From contig NZ_CP089979.1 of assembly GCF_021389935.1 (NCBI RefSeq), positions 6,100,501-6,164,500 on the forward strand: DNA of 64,000 nucleotides. The letters run 5' to 3'. Source of the DNA: Fulvivirga ligni (GTDB lineage: Bacteria; Bacteroidota; Bacteroidia; Cytophagales; Cyclobacteriaceae). Below, one piece after another: positions 53,260-62,837 of the stretch. The notes beneath the pieces are model-generated. The model was not told the origin of the DNA and ran no database searches. It was given only the letters and a program-made list of their open reading frames with translations. The position numbers and the translations under genes are program-made. Within the stretch, counting starts at the first letter, position 1. The number at the start of each line of letters is the position of its first letter.

Positions 53260-53376
53260 CTATTTTTCCCTTTTTCTCCTGGCTTCATTTTTCATCGCCA
53301 GAGAAAGGAAGTAAACAAAGCCACCTGCCACAGTGCCTAAAATACAGATCATAGATATTATTGCACCTGCACTCAT
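53260..53376 (-). CDS. MetS-like small subunit of the NSS transporter
   Basis: A 38-residue protein: one membrane helix (AGAIISMICILGTVAGGFVYFLSLAM) and a basic tail (KNEARRKREK). Its ATG overlaps the transporter stop codon (ATGA), so it is translationally coupled. Many MetP-type NSS transporters need such a one-helix partner (MetS). It is too short for usual gene finding; size, topology and coupling support it. Confidence 0.75.
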   Translation of the reverse strand: MSAGAIISMICILGTVAGGFVYFLSLAMKNEARRKREK

Positions 53377-54872
53377 TTCACAAAAGTTTTAAAGATGTAC
53401 TTATTTAGTAATAGACCAGCTATTATTACCAGACCCCACTGAGTAACTATGGATGCGTTACTATACACATCAAACACATTCCAATTACCATTAGCATCAA
53501 ACCAAGGGTTTTTAGAGAATCCTTGAGACATCCACCAGATGATTAACACCACCGCCAGAAACACATTGAAGATTAGTGCAGACTTAAATAATGATATGGG
53601 TATGCTGAAATCAGAATCGGTATCTATATAGTCTTTCTTGAAATCCACCACTCCATATTTTAAGACGGCAATTAATATCAGTAGGCCCGAAATGATTAAC
53701 CCTAGTCCCCAAACCCAATCCTGATTAGTGAAAATATCCAGAGAATAGGCTGATGGAAAACCAAATATAATGGAGAAAACCAGAGTGCGTACCGCTGCTG
53801 ATTTTCTGGTAAGTCCCATATCTATCAGGTTGCTAATAAATAACTCCAGCATGGGTAAAAGAGAGCTAAATGCTGCCAGAAAAAAGGCGAGAAAGAATAT
53901 AAATGATAGTATCGCTCCTCCGGGAATGGTAGCGAATAACTTAGGGATGATAGTAAAAGTTAGTGCCTGATTACCGCTTTGCAAGAAAGATATGGCCTCA
54001 CCTTCATTAGGTGCTAAAGCGAAAACAGCTGGCAATATTGCCATTCCGGCCATTAAAGAAGCGGTGTTATTACCAAACCCGCCGATGAACGTATTGAGCA
54101 CTACATCTTCCTTCTGTCTGGAATAAGACGAAATGGTCATAATCAATCCCCATCCTGCTCCCGTAGACCATGCCGACTGTGACAGGGCTTCTATCCATAT
54201 TTTCGGATCAGAAAAATACTTCACATTGATTGAAAACATGTACTCCAAACCTTTATAGCCATTATCCATGGTTAATGCCATTATAGTGATGAGTATAAGC
54301 AGTATGAATAAGCTGGGTATCAATATCTTATTAGCTTTTTCCAATCCGTTTTGGATGCCTTTTATCAATACATAGATCCCAGCAATTAAGGCCACAATAT
54401 ATAAGCCTATAGTCCATGGGCTACTGTATGCTATTGAGTTCCAGAATTCACTGAGATATTCAGGGTTAGCGTCCAGATTATCGGCAATAGTATTTTTACC
54501 CTGAAAGAAAGCGAAGAGATTTTCAGTAGCAAGCCCCAGGTATCGAAGTGCCCAGCCAGTTACAACCGCGTAATAAAAAGCAATGCCTAAAGTACAAAGC
54601 GTAATGAAAAATCCGCCCCAGGCCAGTCCTTTGCCTCCTACCTGGCCGAAAGAGCCAATTACTCCTTTTTTAAATTTCTTGCCAATGGAAAATTCTGCCA
54701 TTAAAATGGGTACAGACCAAACTAAAAGAAAGAGTATCCATAAAATAAGAAAAGCGCCTCCGTACTGGCCGGCAAGCCGGGGAAATCGCCAGAGGTTTCC
54801 CGCTCCTATAGCCATACCTAAAGAAGCTAAAACTATACCCCAGCGATTACTAAATTCTTCGTTTTTAGACAT
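53373..54872 (-). CDS. Sodium-dependent amino-acid transporter (NSS/MetP type)
   Basis: A 499-residue transporter with about 12 membrane helices. The Na+/substrate motif WGIVLASLGMAIGAGNLWRFPRLAGQYGGGAF-like start (here GQYGGAFLI) and SQSAWSTGAGWGLIMTISSYS are typical. It is likely to import Met or other amino acids. Coupled with the small subunit gene. Confidence 0.88.
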   Translation of the reverse strand: MSKNEEFSNRWGIVLASLGMAIGAGNLWRFPRLAGQYGGAFLILWILFLLVWSVPILMAEFSIGKKFKKGVIGSFGQVGGKGLAWGGFFITLCTLGIAFYYAVVTGWALRYLGLATENLFAFFQGKNTIADNLDANPEYLSEFWNSIAYSSPWTIGLYIVALIAGIYVLIKGIQNGLEKANKILIPSLFILLILITIMALTMDNGYKGLEYMFSINVKYFSDPKIWIEALSQSAWSTGAGWGLIMTISSYSRQKEDVVLNTFIGGFGNNTASLMAGMAILPAVFALAPNEGEAISFLQSGNQALTFTIIPKLFATIPGGAILSFIFFLAFFLAAFSSLLPMLELFISNLIDMGLTRKSAAVRTLVFSIIFGFPSAYSLDIFTNQDWVWGLGLIISGLLILIAVLKYGVVDFKKDYIDTDSDFSIPISLFKSALIFNVFLAVVLIIWWMSQGFSKNPWFDANGNWNVFDVYSNASIVTQWGLVIIAGLLLNKYIFKTFVK

Positions 54873-54965
54873 AGATTGATGTTGAAATACCTCTAATGAT
54901 AGCCAAATTTTATCAACTATTAAAATGAGATATTTCTAACGGAGTCTATACCTTAAGAAAGGCTT

Positions 54966-56588
54966 TTAATCTTCGAACAATTCCTGCGCAGGCTGCCCAG
55001 TAGCGCCATTTGGCAACATAACGTTTAGCATCATAGCTATAGATGGTGCTATGTCAGTAATAGGATGATACTTCACTGAACTACCATGTTTTACACCATG
55101 TCCGTAAAATAACATCGGCACGTGAGTATCATATGAATATGAAGATCCGTGAGTAGTTCCAGTATTCCCATCATGCCTGCCAGATTCTAACCATGACGGC
55201 TCTAATGCATAAAGTACATCTCCTGATCTAACCTGATTATAACCTCTGGTTAAAAGGCCTTTAATACCGTTAATATCATAATCCAAATTATGGATAACAT
55301 AGGCAGGGTAAGTCTCTTTAACTCCGTCTAACTCCATAATATAATGAGCTACAAGATCTTGCACATCATGCAGGCTTTGCTTTTTCTCTAGAATGGTTTT
55401 ATGGTTTAAAAATACTTGAGAATTGCTCACATTTTCCACCCAATCAGCTTCCCCAAACTGTTCATTTAAGAATCTGTTCAGCTCATCACGTAGGCGGTGC
55501 ACAAAGTACCCTGAAGGTATTTTGTTATCAGTAAAATACTGAGGCACTTCAGAAACCGCATGATCAGCACTAAGAAATACAGTATAGTTACCTGCACCTA
55601 CCTGCTGGTCTAATTTTTTAAGGATTTCAGCAATATTCTTATCCAATCTGATATATGTATCCTCTACCTCCATAGAATTAGGTCCAAAACGATGCCCTAC
55701 ATAATCGGTTGATGAAAAGCTCACCGCCAGGAAGTCAGTATCGTCATGCTTACCTAAATTTTCGCCTGAGATTGTAGCCAATGCCATCTCCTTTAGCATG
55801 TCGTTTCCAAAAGGCACAGCTGCCAACTGACCAAAATTCTCATTATCCAATTTGTATCCTTTACTTAAACTAGTACCTTGACCATAAAAATCACCTTCAT
55901 AATTATTTTCGTCAGAGCCCGCCGCAGTGTAGCTTCTTGAAACATTTATTGGCTTCCACTTTTGTGACAATAATTTTTTAGCCCATTTCTTATCATTAAA
56001 CTTCTGCACCCAGGAAGGAAGCTCATTTTTATAATAAGTACTAGTTATAAAATCTCCGGTTTCAGAATCATACCAGTAAGCTTCTCCAAGGTGGCCAGCA
56101 GGAAAAATTGCTCCTCTGTCCTTTATAGATATCCCAATGGTCTTAGCTCTCTTCTGAGTCGCCAACTTCAGTTCATCTGTAATAGTGGTGGTAAGCATAT
56201 TTCTAGGAGACATCATACCCTTATTAGAAGAACTACCTACAGTTGTTTCCGTGCTATCATAAGCACAGTAGATATGATGCTTTATCTTTTTTGAATACCA
56301 ATCATTAGCAATAATTCCATGAATTGCAGGAGTAGATCCTGTATACACCGATGTATGTCCTGGTCCTGTATATGTGGGCACATAGTTAAAATGCGCGTTC
56401 TTAAACATGAAACCCTCATTGATCAGCCTGTTAAAACCGTCATCTCCAAATTTGTCATTGAATCTATAAAGATATTCCTGACGCATTTGGTCTACGATGA
56501 TACCTACTACCAGTTTAGGCTTTTCAGTTTGGGCTTTAGCTAATGAAGTGAGGCAAAGAAGTATTGCCAATAAATGGATCTTTTTCAT
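54966..56588 (-). CDS. pafA: PafA-type alkaline phosphatase
   Basis: A 540-residue secreted enzyme (signal to KA). VVGIIVDQMRQEYLYRF supplies the metal-binding Asp and YTGPGHTSVYTG the nucleophile Thr; SADHAVSEVP and the later HDGNTGTTHGSSYSYDTHVPMLFYGHG give further metal ligands. PafA phosphatases of Bacteroidota hydrolyse phosphomonoesters and are Ca/Zn-dependent. Single gene. Confidence 0.9.
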   Translation of the reverse strand: MKKIHLLAILLCLTSLAKAQTEKPKLVVGIIVDQMRQEYLYRFNDKFGDDGFNRLINEGFMFKNAHFNYVPTYTGPGHTSVYTGSTPAIHGIIANDWYSKKIKHHIYCAYDSTETTVGSSSNKGMMSPRNMLTTTITDELKLATQKRAKTIGISIKDRGAIFPAGHLGEAYWYDSETGDFITSTYYKNELPSWVQKFNDKKWAKKLLSQKWKPINVSRSYTAAGSDENNYEGDFYGQGTSLSKGYKLDNENFGQLAAVPFGNDMLKEMALATISGENLGKHDDTDFLAVSFSSTDYVGHRFGPNSMEVEDTYIRLDKNIAEILKKLDQQVGAGNYTVFLSADHAVSEVPQYFTDNKIPSGYFVHRLRDELNRFLNEQFGEADWVENVSNSQVFLNHKTILEKKQSLHDVQDLVAHYIMELDGVKETYPAYVIHNLDYDINGIKGLLTRGYNQVRSGDVLYALEPSWLESGRHDGNTGTTHGSSYSYDTHVPMLFYGHGVKHGSSVKYHPITDIAPSIAMMLNVMLPNGATGQPAQELFED

Positions 56589-56655
56589 GTCGGATTCTGC
56601 GTAAGTAATTGTGGATTACAATTATAAGAAATAATGAACAGAGGAGTGCTAAACC

Positions 56656-59238
56656 TTAGTTATCACAGTAAATTTTAACATATTCATCATCTTCATAGAC
56701 CTGCTTATATATCAATTCTCCTTTCGAATTATAATATATAACGATGTAATACTCAGCCTCCTCAATGTGCTTCTCAGTAAAATATACCGGCTTAGCTTTT
56801 GTACCTACATTGATAATATCATTGAATGTAGGCGGTACTACTTCACCTCTTACGCTACTGTAAACACCGTATCCGGTTTCTTTCAGAAAAATTGCCACAG
56901 TTTCAACTGAATCTTTGCTTACAATGTGAATGGATTTGATGTTTTCATCCACTACTTTATCAATATAAATATTATAAAGTAGCCAATTGAAATCTTTCTT
57001 CACTATAGCCACGCTATCACTCCAAAATTGAACCTTCTCATAACCAAACTCACTCAGGCGCTTGTTCTCCTTGGTGATAAACCCATAGCCATCATTTCTT
57101 TCTACTACAAATAGCTCCTGATTGTAGGGCTTTATATTTTTATCATATTGCGCATGAATAAGCAGCTTTTTATCTTTTCCATAAAGTCCAAACTTCTGAT
57201 TTCTTAAAAGGGAAAGATAGCCGTTATTATAATTACCAATAGCTTCATAAACGAAAGGCAACAAAGACTCGCCAGTGCTGGAGATTAATCCCTTATTGTT
57301 CTTTGAAACGATAAGCATATTACCTCCCACTGTTTTAACTTCATTAAAGCTCCCACTATAAATCTCTTTACCTTCAGCATTTAATATGCTCTTACTCCTA
57401 CCATTATCAACTAAAACATATTCCAGAGAATCTACAGCGGCAATTAAACTCAATTGATTAGTTGACTTAAGCAAAACAGATGTGCCTGCCGTATGCAAAA
57501 CAAGAGAGTCTTTATGATATACGGCCGCAAAATTATTTCCTAACAGTCTTAGAGAATCCTGATCATGTCCGGCAATTCTCTCATTATTTATATCATATAA
57601 TGACCATAAGCCACTATGATATAAACCCACCCATTTTTTATTCACTACAGCCCGCTCAGCAGGCTCCTTATCAATGGGTCTAAAAGCTTCATTTAACAAA
57701 TAGCTTTTAGCCTGTTCCTCTATCAAATACCCCTTATCCAATGCTTTTATCTTATAGCCATTAAAAGGTATTATCTCCTCTAATTTTTCATTTAAAACAG
57801 CCTCATCATCTCCATTATACAGCCATATATATTTATCATTGATTACATCGTAGTCATCATATTTCATATCAAAATACGTAGGCACATTATTGGCAACGCC
57901 TAATAATTGAGATCTATTTTTCACTGAGTATTTGGTACCATTTTCAAAAACATAAAATGGACCATACCGCACAATATCAGTAAATAAAGGCTTCGTAATC
58001 ATCCTTCCGGAAAAAGTACTTAGTCCCCAGAATTGTCCTTTTTTATAAAGAATAAACTCTCCGTTTAAAATCCTTATTTGGGGAAAGCTTATCGGTAAAA
58101 CTTTAAAGCCACCCTTCTGAACCAACCCATATTTATTATCCTTTTCTACCTTTAAAAGGCCCATTCCCAGATCTGCCCAACTATCAAAAGCACCTTGATA
58201 AATGGACCTGTTATTCAAACCAAAGAGCTGATCCTGACCGGCATAAACACCAGAAATTATCCCACCGCATAACATTTCTGGTCCCAAATCTTCAAGCAAC
58301 GGACTTAAAATTAATTCACCATCCGCATCCATAAATCCATACTTTCCATTTTCCCTAATCGGAAACAAAACCTTATCCTCTAACTTGTGAGTATACTTTA
58401 AAGAGTCATTCATTAAAGATGAGGGCAGTTCATCTCCTCTCTCTTTGAGAATATGATATAAAAAGGCAATCGCCTTATTTCTTAAACCACTCTTATTAAA
58501 CCTCTGAATGAATGAGAAGTATGATTCTGGGCTATTATCAGCAGTAACTATTTCATAGATATTATTTTCAGCATCCTTGCGGTAGGGTGTATCAGGATTT
58601 TTCTCTAAAAAGCTGACATAACTTTCTAAATGACCATCTTTAGTACTAATGTCATAGAATAAGCGCTCATACCTTCTACTGGCTTCCGGCACCTGAATGG
58701 CATCAGGATAGGTATTCATAAACTGCTTGTAACTCTCGTATGAGTTAATTTCGCGAGCCTTATTAAAAGCAATCTGATTCCTATTTTTAATAGCCTCAAC
58801 AGTCTGCCTGGCTCCTAAGAAATGACTAATGAAATAAATAAAAGACTCTTCCGTATTGAGAACGGCTGCTCGGCTATATGCCAAACTATCAATACCACCC
58901 TTTAGTATAGCAATGTGGCTGCTATCTATATTAGCCTTGATATGCTTCTCCCGTTCATCTTCCTCCATGAGAGGAAAAATCCGTTCACTTTTAAGCACAT
59001 AGGCGTATGCAGAATCTACATGGTTATATTGAGAATCCGTCTTAAATAAAAAGTATGATTTAGTATAGTAAGGCGCACTAAGTGCACTATCCTTTTCTAA
59101 AGCTTTATCTACCAGTTCAAAGGCTTTTTCATAATTACCCTTCTCGAACTGATTCATGGCTCTGCTACTTAAACCAACCTGTGCCCACCCCTGATGATAT
59201 CCAACCAGACAACCTATAATAAACAGAAATATCCGCAT
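56656..59238 (-). CDS. Exported TPR plus WG-repeat protein
   Basis: An 860-residue protein: signal peptide (to AQ), TPR-like helices (about 25-260), then a series of WG/beta repeats such as NGKYGFMDADGELILSPL, DNKYGLVQKGGFKVLP, GQFWGLSTFSGRMITKPLF, NKKWVGLYHSGLWSLY, NQKFGLYGKDKKLLI and NDGYGFITKEN. Probably a periplasmic scaffold; the partner is unknown. Confidence 0.8.
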   Translation of the reverse strand: MRIFLFIIGCLVGYHQGWAQVGLSSRAMNQFEKGNYEKAFELVDKALEKDSALSAPYYTKSYFLFKTDSQYNHVDSAYAYVLKSERIFPLMEEDEREKHIKANIDSSHIAILKGGIDSLAYSRAAVLNTEESFIYFISHFLGARQTVEAIKNRNQIAFNKAREINSYESYKQFMNTYPDAIQVPEASRRYERLFYDISTKDGHLESYVSFLEKNPDTPYRKDAENNIYEIVTADNSPESYFSFIQRFNKSGLRNKAIAFLYHILKERGDELPSSLMNDSLKYTHKLEDKVLFPIRENGKYGFMDADGELILSPLLEDLGPEMLCGGIISGVYAGQDQLFGLNNRSIYQGAFDSWADLGMGLLKVEKDNKYGLVQKGGFKVLPISFPQIRILNGEFILYKKGQFWGLSTFSGRMITKPLFTDIVRYGPFYVFENGTKYSVKNRSQLLGVANNVPTYFDMKYDDYDVINDKYIWLYNGDDEAVLNEKLEEIIPFNGYKIKALDKGYLIEEQAKSYLLNEAFRPIDKEPAERAVVNKKWVGLYHSGLWSLYDINNERIAGHDQDSLRLLGNNFAAVYHKDSLVLHTAGTSVLLKSTNQLSLIAAVDSLEYVLVDNGRSKSILNAEGKEIYSGSFNEVKTVGGNMLIVSKNNKGLISSTGESLLPFVYEAIGNYNNGYLSLLRNQKFGLYGKDKKLLIHAQYDKNIKPYNQELFVVERNDGYGFITKENKRLSEFGYEKVQFWSDSVAIVKKDFNWLLYNIYIDKVVDENIKSIHIVSKDSVETVAIFLKETGYGVYSSVRGEVVPPTFNDIINVGTKAKPVYFTEKHIEEAEYYIVIYYNSKGELIYKQVYEDDEYVKIYCDN

Positions 59239-59446
59239 GAGGCCTCTTTGCCAATTTTGAATCTCAAATATTAATAGAATCTACCATATAATAAAAATCT
59301 TTAGGCTCCTTTCTCAGGAATGCTTTCCATACAGTGGAAAAAACAATCTTCATAAATATTATTAAACCGCTGATTATCAATCATATAATTTAAATAAAGG
59401 CTTTGGCATATTCTTAGAATAAAAGATTTCAAAACTCGGAAAGATT
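59239..59446. other. Divergent intergenic region before the polysaccharide operon
   Basis: AT-rich; no clear promoter consensus or RNA gene found. Confidence 0.35.
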
Positions 59447-59935
59447 ATGAAGACAAAAGAGAAGATGAAAGTATTTGTTGTAGACGATGATATTTTCAGA
59501 ACATATTTATACGAACAGCATCTGGTAAATCTCGGCTTTAAAGAGGTTAGCATCTACCACACTGGGACCAGCTGTCTCAACGCACTTACAGAGGAGCCCG
59601 ATATTATATTCCTTGACTATCACATGGATGATCTGAATGGCCTTGAAGTGCTGCAAAAAATCAAAAGATTCAATCCTAATATTTATGTGGTTTTAATCAG
59701 TGGACAGCAATCTATGGAGGTGGCAGTTAAATCTTTAAAGATCGGGGCCTTCGATTATATAATTAAAGAAGAGGAAGAACTCAATAAGATTGAAGAAGTG
59801 GTTGAAAAGATCATTAAAGTGAACAAGCTACTTCACACCAAGAATAACCCAAAACCAAATCGTGTACATTCTCTAGCAGGCATTGTATTGATAGCAGCTA
59901 TTGTATGCGGCATGGTATACCAGTTTTTACATTAG
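59447..59935 (+). CDS. Response-regulator receiver domain with C-terminal membrane anchor
   Basis: A 162-residue protein. Receiver domain (7-125) with acidic residues D13-D15, phosphoacceptor D57 in IIFLDYH, S85 and K107. After it, instead of a DNA-binding or enzyme domain, there is a basic linker and one membrane helix (about 142-160, LAGIVLIAAIVCGMVY). It is the first gene before wza/wzc/wzx-like genes with 17 bp spacing, so it may hold phosphorylation-dependent control at the polysaccharide export complex. That role is inferred. Confidence 0.8.
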   Translation: MKTKEKMKVFVVDDDIFRTYLYEQHLVNLGFKEVSIYHTGTSCLNALTEEPDIIFLDYHMDDLNGLEVLQKIKRFNPNIYVVLISGQQSMEVAVKSLKIGAFDYIIKEEEELNKIEEVVEKIIKVNKLLHTKNNPKPNRVHSLAGIVLIAAIVCGMVYQFLH

Positions 59936-59952
59936 TAAACACTTCTAAACCT

Positions 59953-60693
59953 ATGCAAACCAACTACCACATATTACTCATTATATTCATGCCCTTATTT
60001 TTAGGTTCATGCACTCAGAACCTATTCAATAATAAGTCAGAAGGCATTGATCCAATATTCCATCAGCAGGAAGAAATCATCTATAATATAAAAAAGGATG
60101 ACAAAATAAGCATAAGCATCTGGGGGCACGATGATCTTGGAGTGGGTTCTATTTATGGTATTTACAACTCTAACGAAGTATATGGCAAATGGCTCATGGT
60201 AGACCAAAATGGTTTTATTGATGTGCCTAAGCTAGGCCAATTTCAAATACTTGGATTAACTGTAAGAGAAGCTGAGATAACATTAACTGAAAAATTTAGC
60301 AAGTGGATAAAAGATCCAATCATTAATGTTAAAGTGCTGAATAAAGAAATTACAGTATTGGGCGAGTTCATGTCACCCGGCAAAATCCAGATCCAAAAAG
60401 ATGAAAATAAGCTAATTGACCTTCTTGGTTCAGCAGGCGATTTTGATTACTACGCAGACAAATCTGATGTACAGGTAATAAGACAAGTAGGTGAAGAGAC
60501 CTACATTGCTCATGTGGATCTTACCACTATGGAAGATTACCATCTAAAAAATATTACGCTCATTCCTGGAGACGTGATCTACGCTCCGGCCAGAAAAGGT
60601 AAAGCCTTTGATAAGAAAATCACTACTCTGATTCCAATAGGGTCAGCTGTTAGCACATTAGCCATCATTGCAAGTTTTATACTGGAACCATGA
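59953..60693 (+). CDS. Wza-like polysaccharide export lipoprotein
   Basis: From ATG 59953, 246 residues. Lipobox FLGSC (Cys 20), a Poly_export domain (YNIKKDDKISISIWGHDDLGVGS...VDQNGFIDVPKLGQFQILGLTVREAE) and an SLBB-like domain (ITVLGEFMSPGKIQI). The C-terminal helix (IPIGSAVSTLAIIASFIL) would span a membrane. It is an outer-membrane exit channel subunit. It overlaps the Wzc-like gene by 4 bp. Confidence 0.85.
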   Translation: MQTNYHILLIIFMPLFLGSCTQNLFNNKSEGIDPIFHQQEEIIYNIKKDDKISISIWGHDDLGVGSIYGIYNSNEVYGKWLMVDQNGFIDVPKLGQFQILGLTVREAEITLTEKFSKWIKDPIINVKVLNKEITVLGEFMSPGKIQIQKDENKLIDLLGSAGDFDYYADKSDVQVIRQVGEETYIAHVDLTTMEDYHLKNITLIPGDVIYAPARKGKAFDKKITTLIPIGSAVSTLAIIASFILEP

Positions 60694-62837
60694 AAGAGTT
60701 GACCAAAAAGTTTCGCCTTTTGAGGCCTCTTCTCAGAGGGCTTCCTATTATAGTGGTCTGCTTTCTAATAGCTGTTAACATAGCCTCTAGATACCTCAGA
60801 TATGCCACTCCAAAATATGAAAGTGCTGCAAAACTAAGACTTGCTGATAACAACGAAGGTCCTACCAGCACCATGCTATATAAAGATTTCGACATTTTCA
60901 CTAATAAGAATAAAATCGGGGCAGAGATCGAAGTAATTCAATCGAACCACATCATAAACAGAGCCCTAGATAGTGTAGACTTTGATGTTCAAACCTACCG
61001 GGTAGGTAAGATGAGCACTTCTGAGCTTTACAAGGAAAGTCCATTCATAGTTGACTACAGTCAACTCCTTCCTGAGTTCAAAGAAAAGATATTTTCACTT
61101 ACAGTCCTTACCAAAGACTCTATTAAGTTAGCCTGGGGAACTGCCAAGCCAATCAGAACTGTTTTTGGAGAAAAAATTCACTTTGAAGGTGGCATACTCA
61201 CCATAAATCAAAATGAAAAGCTATTATCTCAACGTCCAAATTTAAAGCTAATAGATCAGTATCAATTCAAAGTTAGAGATCGTGCCAAACTGATTAAAGA
61301 AGTTGTGAGCGGACTTGATATTATCTCTATAGATAAAGACATCGCCATATTAAGAGTAGGGTATCAGCATGAAGTCCCTCAAAAAACTGCAGACATGGTA
61401 AATAGCCTTTGCCAGGCATATATCGATGACTATGAAGACGATAAGTTTAAGGCTACTAATACTACAGTAGAATTTCTAGATGAGCAGTTAGCTGAAATTG
61501 GAAATAGACTAAAAGCGTCTGAAAATGACATAGAAAACTACCGTAATACCAAAGATATCATTAATGTACGCCAGGAAACTGAAACTGATCTAAGGCAAAT
61601 ATCTCAAATGAGAATTCAGTTGGCTAACCTTAAAATGAACCTTACTGCCATTGACTCCTTGTATGCCTACATCGAAGCAGGGAAAGCCAATTTTCTGGAA
61701 CTAGCACCTACATTTGAAGCCTTCAATGATCTTTTGTCTACTGAAATGGTAAAAAACCTTAAAGCTTTGCAAGCAGAACGCAAGGAGCTATTGACCATTT
61801 ACACTGAAGAGGATGAAAAGGTAAAGCTGGTAAACGAAAAAATTGATGACATAGCCGCGTATTTGGTTGAGAGCATTAAGAATACCAGAAATAACCTCAA
61901 TATAAAATATAACCAAATCAAAGATGCGATAGCTAAAGCCGAAGAGGCATTTATTGGTCTTCCCTCCAAAGAGAAGGACATGACTATTTTAGAGCGTAAC
62001 TTCATGCTCAATCAAAAGATTTATAATTTTCTTCATGAAAAAAGAACAGAAGCTGAAATAGCTAGAGCTGCTTCTATTTCATTTCATAGAATTATTTCTC
62101 GTGGTGAGATTCCTTCAAAGCCTGTTTCCCCAAATAAAACGCTTATTATGTTTGTTACGGGGATTCTTGGTCTTGGATTTGGCGTAGCATCTATACTCAT
62201 AGTGCATTCCATGAAAGCCAAAGTGAATGACACCATTACCATTGAAAAAAATTCTGATCTTCCTATAGCTATTGAAATACCTAAGTTTATCAAACCATCT
62301 ACTATTGAAAGAGGATTTCAACAGCTGGGAATTAAGCTTGAGCTAAAAAGCTTCTTCAGGCCAGGCAATGTAGTATGTGTAAGCTCTTTCACTGATCCTG
62401 AGGGCCGTTCCTTTTTCGTAGAGAACCTCACCAAATCACTGCAAAAGAGAGGCTTTAATGTAGCAAAAGTAGATGCTTTTGACACCAATTTTGACCGGGA
62501 TGAGCAGCGTTTAGTATTTCAAAATTTGAGTGCCAGCACCATAAAAATCATTGACAACGTATCCGTTGACGAAGATAATTATTCGCTGATGCTAATGTCC
62601 GCTGCAGACATCAACCTCTTCATGCTAGACAGTAGAATTACTCCTGCCAAACGCATAGATGAGTTCAACTTATTGCATGACGAATACAAACTCCCAAATA
62701 CCTTTTTTGGCCTTAACAGAGCCGATTACAACCCTAGTATCATAAAATTAATTTTCAGAAAAGTCATCCGCTATGGAAGAAAATACGTGGCGCCTTTGAT
62801 GAAATATATTAGGAGTAAAAAAGCGGTCCAGGCATGA
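60690..62837 (+). CDS. Wzc-like chain-length/co-polymerase protein without active kinase site
   Basis: A 715-residue protein. Membrane helix 1 (about 19-36) and helix 2 (about 480-500) enclose a long coiled-coil periplasmic domain with the GNVR-type region. The C-terminal domain has the fold of a bacterial tyrosine kinase (VVCVSSFTDPEGRSFFVENLTKSL), but Walker A (GxxxxGKS/T) is missing and there is no terminal Tyr cluster, so it is probably an inactive kinase domain. Confidence 0.83.
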   Translation: MKELTKKFRLLRPLLRGLPIIVVCFLIAVNIASRYLRYATPKYESAAKLRLADNNEGPTSTMLYKDFDIFTNKNKIGAEIEVIQSNHIINRALDSVDFDVQTYRVGKMSTSELYKESPFIVDYSQLLPEFKEKIFSLTVLTKDSIKLAWGTAKPIRTVFGEKIHFEGGILTINQNEKLLSQRPNLKLIDQYQFKVRDRAKLIKEVVSGLDIISIDKDIAILRVGYQHEVPQKTADMVNSLCQAYIDDYEDDKFKATNTTVEFLDEQLAEIGNRLKASENDIENYRNTKDIINVRQETETDLRQISQMRIQLANLKMNLTAIDSLYAYIEAGKANFLELAPTFEAFNDLLSTEMVKNLKALQAERKELLTIYTEEDEKVKLVNEKIDDIAAYLVESIKNTRNNLNIKYNQIKDAIAKAEEAFIGLPSKEKDMTILERNFMLNQKIYNFLHEKRTEAEIARAASISFHRIISRGEIPSKPVSPNKTLIMFVTGILGLGFGVASILIVHSMKAKVNDTITIEKNSDLPIAIEIPKFIKPSTIERGFQQLGIKLELKSFFRPGNVVCVSSFTDPEGRSFFVENLTKSLQKRGFNVAKVDAFDTNFDRDEQRLVFQNLSASTIKIIDNVSVDEDNYSLMLMSAADINLFMLDSRITPAKRIDEFNLLHDEYKLPNTFFGLNRADYNPSIIKLIFRKVIRYGRKYVAPLMKYIRSKKAVQA

